From Thermomicrobiales bacterium (GTDB lineage Bacteria; Chloroflexota; Chloroflexia; Thermomicrobiales; UBA6265): a DNA stretch of 8,492 nt. A program made the translations under genes and the position numbers. The DNA is taken from assembly GCA_030446955.1 (NCBI GenBank), contig JAUJMG010000033.1:1-8492 (forward strand). Reading direction: 5' to 3'. The notes under the pieces are model-generated. The model did not search any database, was not told the DNA's origin, and saw only the letters and a list, made by a program, of their open reading frames with translations. Each line of letters opens with the position of its first letter. The first letter of the stretch is position 1. Shown one piece after another: positions 4,574 to 8,492 of the stretch.

Positions 4574-7081
4574 GTGGACGCGCATTCTGACGCCGCTCAG
4601 ACGGCTGACAACCTCAATGCTCTCCCGGTCGTGGATGTCGCCGTGGACGGTGCCCGTGCAGGTGCCGGTGCGGCGGGGATTCTCAGCTATGCCCTTCCTC
4701 GGCAGTGGCATGCGCGGATCGATGTTGGGCAGCTCGTTTGGGTGCCGCTGCGAAAACTGCTCGTGCTCGGAGTGGTGGTTGCCTGGGGCGAGGACCAGAA
4801 GCGCGCAGGGCTCAAGCCCATCCACGCGCCGGTTGAGCCGGCCTACCGCCTCAATGAGGATCGTCTTGCGGTCGCTGCCTGGCTGAGCCGTCAAACGGCC
4901 ACCTCGTTCTTCGCGGCGGTCTCTCCGTTCCTGCCGCCCGGCGTTGCTCATCGCGCGGTCGAGCACCTGCGGCTGGCCCCCGAAGTCATGAGCGGAGCCG
5001 TCAATGTGACGCCTGCCCAACGCCGTCTGCTGGCGCTCCTGGAGGAGCGGGGCGAGTTGAGCTTGGATGCCGCCCGCGCTGCCCTCGCGAGCAGCTTGGT
5101 GAGCGTGGTTCCAAAACTGGAGCAGCAAGGGCTGATCGAACGTGTCGTTCACGTGACTCACCGGTCGCCCAATCCAAGGCTCGAGCGGTTCGTGCGCCTG
5201 GTGTCGGATGATCTGCACGTTGTCAACAATGCCCCGCGCCAGCGAGCCGTTGTTGACTTCCTCGTCCAGCGCGCGCGATTGGCGCCGTTGGACGATGGTG
5301 GTTTGGTCCGCGTCGCCGACGTCCTGGAGCGGACCGGCACTGACCCTAGCACGCTCGTCGCGCTTCGGCGGAAGGGTGTTGTGGAGGAAATCGCCCTCCC
5401 TCGATCGTCGGCGACGGTGGAGGTTTCCCCCACCCCCGCTCCGGCACTGACCCCCCTCCAAGCATCCGCGTGGCGAGAGGTCGAGCGAGCGCTCACGACC
5501 CGAGACCCGACGCCGTTGTTGCTGCACGGCGTGACGGGAAGCGGCAAAACAGAGATCTACCTGCGTGCGGTGGCCTGGTGCCTTCGGCATGGTCGTTCGG
5601 CCCTGATCCTGGTCCCTGAGATCGGGCTCGCCTCTCAGGTTGTGCGGAGGTTTACGGCCCGATTCCCGGGCAAAGTGGCCGTGCTCCACTCCGCTCTTCC
5701 GGACGCCGACCGCTACGGAACCTGGCAGGCTGTGTCGGCTGGCAGCTTTCCGGTCGTGGTGGGACCGCGATCGGCGCTCTTCGCGCCTGTCGATGATCTA
5801 GGCTTGATCGTCCTTGATGAGGAACATGACGGGGCGTACAAACAAGAGGCGGATCCCCGCTATCACGCCCGCGGTCTCGCCGAGTTCCTTGCCGCGCAGC
5901 AGGGCGCCGTGGTCATTCATGGGAGCGCGACGCCGGCGGTGGAGACGTATTGGCGGTCTGAAGGAACGGAGGTCCGACGGCTGTCGTTGCCGGCACGCGT
6001 CGGTCCCGATCTTGGGGCGGTGGACGGCGATCGGACACGGGGCGCGCTGGACCTGCCAGACGTTGACGTCGTCGATATGCGCCTCGAGCTGCATCGTGGC
6101 AACTCGTCGCTCTTCAGCCATCGCCTCCGTGAGGTGCTGGAGCGGGCGTTGGCAGCCCGGGAGCAGGCGATCCTGTTCCTTAATCGGCGTGGGCTGGCGA
6201 CCGTTGTGCTCTGCCGCTCCTGCGGCGGAACCCTGCTCTGCCCGCTCTGCGATGTCCCGTTGGTCTACCACCAGGACCGCCACCGGTTGCTCTGTCATCG
6301 CTGCAACCACCGGGAAACGCCGCCCGGAGGCTGTCCGACCTGCCGGGATCCGCTCAACTACTTCGGGGCGGGTACCCAGCGGGTGGAAGAGGAGGTGCGG
6401 AAGCTGCTGCCGGACGCCCGAGTCCTGCGGTGGGATCAGGATTCGATCCGGCGCGAGGGAGGCCATGAACGGATGCTGCGACGCGTCGAGCGCCGTGAGG
6501 TGGATGTGCTCGTCGGCACCCAGATGATCGCCAAAGGGCTGGATTTGCCCTTGGTCACCGCCATTGGAGTCATCCACGCCGACACCATGCTGCACCTGCC
6601 GGACTTCCGCTCCGGAGAGCGCACCTTCCAGCTCCTGACCCAGGTGGCGGGTCGGGCGGGTCGACGCGCGCCTGGCAGCCAGGTGGTCGTTCAGAGTTAC
6701 ACGCCTGACCACTATGCCATCCAAGCGGCTTCCCGGCACGACTACGCAGCCTTTTACGCTGAGGAGATTGACTTTCGCCGCGCTCATGGGTATCCGCCCT
6801 TCAGCCGGCTCGTCCGCTACCTGTTCCGGCATGCCGACGATGCCGTCTGCGCTGCGGAAGCGGACACCATGGCCCTTGAACTGGCCCGACACGCTCGCCG
6901 GGCGGCCCCAAGCCTGCGAGTTGATTTGCTCGGGCCGACGCCAGCTTTCGCGAGTCGAGTCCGTGGTCGGTACCAATGGCAGATCGTGTTGCGTGCGGAT
7001 GATTTGGAGCCACTCCTGGACGGCCTGCCGGCAAGACCGGGATGGACAGTGGATGTTGATCCTCAGAGCTTGCTCTCCTAG
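4574..7081 (+). CDS. priA: Primosomal protein N' (PriA), replication restart helicase
   Basis: The 835-residue product is a complete PriA, the 3'-5' superfamily 2 helicase that recognises stalled forks and reloads the replicative helicase. The N-terminal 3'-end-binding domain (about 17-110) leads through a winged-helix region (about 140-270) to the helicase core. Motifs in order are Walker A GVTGSGKT (319-326, Lys325), DEEH (415-418), GSATP (450-454), LFLNRRG (534-540), GTQMIAKGLD (648-657) and QVAGRAGR (690-697). The zinc insertion has all eight cysteines in four CxxC pairs: 547/550, 556/559, 574/577 and 587/590. The C-terminal domain is intact, so nothing looks broken. Start: GTG at 4574 is the first possible start after an in-frame TAA at 4562-4564. 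No good Shine-Dalgarno site precedes it; the best is AGGTG at 4557-4561, twelve bases away, which suggests weak translation. It sits 127 bases after the desulfhydrase-like gene and upstream of the lipoprotein and deformylase genes. Confidence 0.97.
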   Translation: MDAHSDAAQTADNLNALPVVDVAVDGARAGAGAAGILSYALPRQWHARIDVGQLVWVPLRKLLVLGVVVAWGEDQKRAGLKPIHAPVEPAYRLNEDRLAVAAWLSRQTATSFFAAVSPFLPPGVAHRAVEHLRLAPEVMSGAVNVTPAQRRLLALLEERGELSLDAARAALASSLVSVVPKLEQQGLIERVVHVTHRSPNPRLERFVRLVSDDLHVVNNAPRQRAVVDFLVQRARLAPLDDGGLVRVADVLERTGTDPSTLVALRRKGVVEEIALPRSSATVEVSPTPAPALTPLQASAWREVERALTTRDPTPLLLHGVTGSGKTEIYLRAVAWCLRHGRSALILVPEIGLASQVVRRFTARFPGKVAVLHSALPDADRYGTWQAVSAGSFPVVVGPRSALFAPVDDLGLIVLDEEHDGAYKQEADPRYHARGLAEFLAAQQGAVVIHGSATPAVETYWRSEGTEVRRLSLPARVGPDLGAVDGDRTRGALDLPDVDVVDMRLELHRGNSSLFSHRLREVLERALAAREQAILFLNRRGLATVVLCRSCGGTLLCPLCDVPLVYHQDRHRLLCHRCNHRETPPGGCPTCRDPLNYFGAGTQRVEEEVRKLLPDARVLRWDQDSIRREGGHERMLRRVERREVDVLVGTQMIAKGLDLPLVTAIGVIHADTMLHLPDFRSGERTFQLLTQVAGRAGRRAPGSQVVVQSYTPDHYAIQAASRHDYAAFYAEEIDFRRAHGYPPFSRLVRYLFRHADDAVCAAEADTMALELARHARRAAPSLRVDLLGPTPAFASRVRGRYQWQIVLRADDLEPLLDGLPARPGWTVDVDPQSLLS

Positions 7082-7283
7082 TTGCGCAACGTGCCTCTTC
7101 ACTCCACCAGATAGATCAGCCACCTTCTCCTGACTGGTTCCTCCACCCGGACCTCATCACTCCGCGCTTGTACGAGCCCGACGGCGGGGGCCCGACCTGA
7201 TGATCCGGCATGGGGATTGCGAACCCGGAGAGCGCGTGTTGCCGGCACGCCGATCGCTGCGGTGTCGCGCGGGGTACGCGGGC

Positions 7284-7292
7284 GGAGGGGAG
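7284..7292 (+). promoter_or_regulatory. Shine-Dalgarno site fixing the GTG start of the lipoprotein
   Basis: GGAGGGGAG lies eight bases before GTG at 7301. It selects this start over the upstream TTG at 7217 and places the signal peptide at the N-terminus, as expected for a lipoprotein. Confidence 0.7.
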
Positions 7293-7300
7293 CGATCATT

Positions 7301-7795
7301 GTGGAACAGTTTGAGCGGCTTCATCTCGATCGTCGGGCGCGGTGGCTGGCTTCGGCTTTCGTGATCAGTGTCAGCCTCGTGGCCTGCGGGGGGGACGAGG
7401 AGAACGAGGACCCGGGGAACACAGGCGGAAACATTGCGTCGCCAGTCAACAGGGCTCTTTCAGTTGCGTCACCCCAGCCGGGGTCCGTGGCACGCGGAAA
7501 CTTGCCCCAGGACGGCGCGACCGAGACGGTGACCATCAAGGATGGAAAACTCGATCCTGACAACATCGAAAGCCAGGCGGGGCTTCCGTTCGTGCTGATT
7601 GTGGAGGGAGATGGCACGCGCCACACGCTGGAGATAGAAGGCATCGTCAACAGCCAGGAGATCGCGGCGAATCAGACGACAGAGGTCTCGTTCGCCGTCC
7701 CCCAACAGGACACTGGAACTGCTCGGATCTTGCTGGACGGTCAGGAGGCGGGCACCTTCAGCGTCCAGAACGTCGGTGGGGGAATCAACGACTAG
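7301..7795 (+). CDS. Small lipoprotein with a degenerate cupredoxin-like domain
   Basis: From a GTG start the product is 164 residues. A short basic n-region (Arg11, Arg12, Arg14) and a hydrophobic stretch (15-28) end in the lipobox LVAC with Cys29, so it should be exported and lipidated on the outer face of the membrane. An acidic, Gly/Asn/Pro-rich linker (30-72) follows. Residues 75-158 have the spacing of a plastocyanin-like beta sandwich: TVTIKDGKLDPDNIESQAG, a strand pair, His108 at the place of the first copper ligand, then an ANQTTEVSF strand. The C-terminal Cys/His/Met copper loop is absent; GTARILLDGQEAGTF (139-153) stands there, with no Cys or His. It is probably not an electron carrier. 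A binding or structural role is possible, but function is unknown. The start rests on GGAGGGGAG at 7284-7292, eight bases upstream. The frame also opens at a TTG at 7217, which would give an unlikely 28-residue Arg-rich prefix. No promoter was recognised in the 219-base gap after priA, only a weak hairpin (7106-7138). Confidence 0.8.
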   Translation: MEQFERLHLDRRARWLASAFVISVSLVACGGDEENEDPGNTGGNIASPVNRALSVASPQPGSVARGNLPQDGATETVTIKDGKLDPDNIESQAGLPFVLIVEGDGTRHTLEIEGIVNSQEIAANQTTEVSFAVPQQDTGTARILLDGQEAGTFSVQNVGGGIND

Positions 7796-7799
7796 GCAA

Positions 7800-7853
7800 G
7801 CTGGGGCGTGTCGGTGAGGGCGGTCCCTTAGCGACATGAAAAGGTCCCCCAGC
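7800..7853 (+). terminator. Long stem-loop immediately after the lipoprotein gene
   Basis: The left arm is continuous from 7800 to 7820 and folds on 7825-7853 in three helices: GCTGGGG with CCCCAGC (7800-7806/7847-7853), CGTGTCG with CGACATG (7807-7813/7832-7838, one G-U pair) and TGAGGG with CCCTTA (7815-7820/7825-7830, one G-U pair) capped by a CGGT tetraloop. Interruptions are one G-G mismatch and one eight-base bulge (7839-7846). It starts four bases after the stop codon at 7793-7795. There is no T-run downstream (CTCGTCATGG). It most likely works as a terminator or 3'-end stabiliser; a small structured RNA is a less likely alternative. Confidence 0.5.
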
Positions 7854-7951
7854 CTCGTCATGGATCCCCTGCCCTGAGGCACATCGTGGTAACCAGACGA
7901 TGGCGCGTCAGCATCTCGTCCTGACATGATTCTATGCGTCCGGCGTGCATG

Positions 7952-7981
7952 TTGAGATAAAGGGTTTCCTTGGGCGATACT
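7952..7981 (+). promoter_or_regulatory. Possible promoter for peptide deformylase
   Basis: TTGAGA (7952-7957, five of six consensus bases) is followed after 18 bases by GATACT (7976-7981, four of six). The resulting leader to the ATG at 8044 would be about 55 bases. The pair is reasonable, but such matches arise by chance, so the call is tentative. Confidence 0.35.
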
Positions 7982-7993
7982 CGGAGGAAGATT

Positions 7994-8028
7994 CTCGGGG
8001 CGCGCAGCAGGCGGCTCCGCCTACCGAG
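7994..8028 (+). promoter_or_regulatory. Nested hairpin in the deformylase leader
   Basis: CTCGG (7994-7998) can pair with CCGAG (8024-8028). Inside it AGGCG (8009-8013) pairs with CGCCT (8018-8022) around a GCTC loop. The purine-rich ribosome-binding stretch (GGGAGACAGGGA, 8028-8039) lies just outside the stem. A regulatory role is possible but not shown by sequence alone. Confidence 0.25.
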
Positions 8029-8043
8029 GGAGACAGGGAAACG

Positions 8044-8492
8044 ATGGCCATCCTTGATATCGTGTTGGAGGGCGATCCACGCCTCCGACAGAAGGCGACG
8101 AAGATCCGGCATGTGGACGACAGCCTCCGGAAGCTGGCTCAGGACATGCACGAAACGATGCTTGACGCGCCCGGAGTCGGCCTGGCCGCGCCTCAGGTCG
8201 GCGTTCCCCGTCGCCTGATCGTGGTCCATGTCCCAGAGGGATACGAGGAAGAGAATGACCCGGGGCTCACCCTGACGCTGGTCAACCCGGAGATCGTCAA
8301 GGCCCAGGGCCGCGAGCTCGGGCTTGAGGGCTGTCTCAGCATCCCGGGCTGGGTGGGAGAGGTGCCCCGCTTCGATGCCATTACGGTTAAAGCGCTGAAC
8401 CTGGACAACCGGGATGTTCGGCTCAAGGTCCAGGGGTATGCGGCTCGCGTGCTCCAACACGAGATCGACCACCTCGACGGCATCCTCTTTGT
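8044..8492 (+). CDS. def: Peptide deformylase, N-terminal part cut by the window end
   Basis: The frame opens at ATG and runs off the window after 149 codons plus two bases. Peptide deformylase removes the formyl group from the initiator Met of nascent chains at the ribosome. All three family motifs are present: GVGLAAPQ (44-51), EGCLS (95-99) and QHEIDH (138-143). By family knowledge Cys97, His139 and His143 bind the catalytic metal (usually iron) and Glu140 is the general acid/base; all are intact. Only a short C-terminal tail is missing, since the family is typically 165-190 residues. An acidic insert with EGYEEENDPG (65-74) sits between two early strands. The start is supported by GGGAGACAGGGA just upstream. 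In many bacteria def lies next to fmt or priA; the order priA, lipoprotein, def fits that with one gene inserted. The downstream gene is outside the window. Confidence 0.96.
   Translation, partial: MAILDIVLEGDPRLRQKATKIRHVDDSLRKLAQDMHETMLDAPGVGLAAPQVGVPRRLIVVHVPEGYEEENDPGLTLTLVNPEIVKAQGRELGLEGCLSIPGWVGEVPRFDAITVKALNLDNRDVRLKVQGYAARVLQHEIDHLDGILF

Noticed and set aside
4427..5689. 420-codon minus-strand open frame opposite priA
   Set aside because: It has low-complexity, Arg/Gln/His-rich content and no motif, and lies antisense to a PriA gene with every expected motif. It is a shadow of GC-rich codon use.
7081..7090. Perfect palindrome GTTGCGCAAC at the end of priA
   Set aside because: It is only ten bases with no loop or T-tract, and chance palindromes of this size are common in GC-rich DNA.
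5798..7123. 441-codon minus-strand open frame opposite the priA helicase core
   Set aside because: Same reasoning: antisense to conserved helicase and zinc motifs, with no recognisable domain.
7213..7229. tRNA T-arm-like string (GGGATTGCGAACCC)
   Set aside because: The loop has one base too many, and no D-arm, anticodon arm or acceptor pairing could be assembled around it.
7099..7299. 66-codon minus-strand frame between priA and the lipoprotein gene
   Set aside because: It is Arg/Pro-rich with no motif, and I saw no clear ribosome-binding site. Nothing supports it as a gene.

Overview
The window is GC-rich, gene-dense bacterial chromosome with seven protein-coding genes. Two of them are cut by the window edges. 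I see no rRNA or tRNA gene, insertion sequence, prophage or CRISPR array. The gene content points to a GC-rich, menaquinone-respiring bacterium: a cytochrome b with PDWY instead of PEWY, a Rieske protein with Phe where high-potential forms have Tyr, lipoproteins, and short hairpin terminators with poor U-tracts. My overall impression is a Chloroflexota (Thermomicrobia-like) genome, but this is inference from style and not from any database match.

Layout. (1) 1-1696, plus strand: the end of a Rieske iron-sulfur protein gene, then a complete eight-helix cytochrome b. Together they are the core of a bc-type quinol oxidase in the respiratory chain. (2) 1697-1921: a convergent gap with two GC-rich hairpins, one just past the end of each flanking gene. 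(3) 1922-3307, minus strand: a class III PLP aminotransferase that resembles glutamate-1-semialdehyde aminomutase but lacks its hallmark loops. It has a clear sigma70-type promoter at 3363-3391. (4) 3436-4446, plus strand, divergent from (3): a PLP enzyme of the ACC deaminase / D-cysteine desulfhydrase family. Its two specificity positions are both Thr, which favours a desulfhydrase-type activity over ACC deaminase. A hairpin with a T-rich tail follows. (5) 4574-7081: full-length PriA, the replication restart helicase, with all helicase motifs and all eight zinc-binding cysteines. (6) 7301-7795: a small lipoprotein with a cupredoxin-like domain that has lost its recognisable copper ligands. 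A long, nearly continuous stem-loop begins four bases after its stop codon. (7) 8044 to the end: peptide deformylase, truncated by the window, with a promoter-like pair and a structured leader upstream.

How the genes fit together. Rieske and cytochrome b are surely one operon and one complex. The divergent PLP pair may share amino-acid metabolism and control from the 128-base region between them, but the substrates are unknown. PriA, the lipoprotein and deformylase are co-directional, but gaps of 219 and 248 bases suggest at least partly separate transcription. I found no convincing undescribed multi-gene system. The items most worth checking are the HemL-like aminotransferase with its divergent partner, the copper-less cupredoxin lipoprotein, and the 7800-7853 stem-loop.
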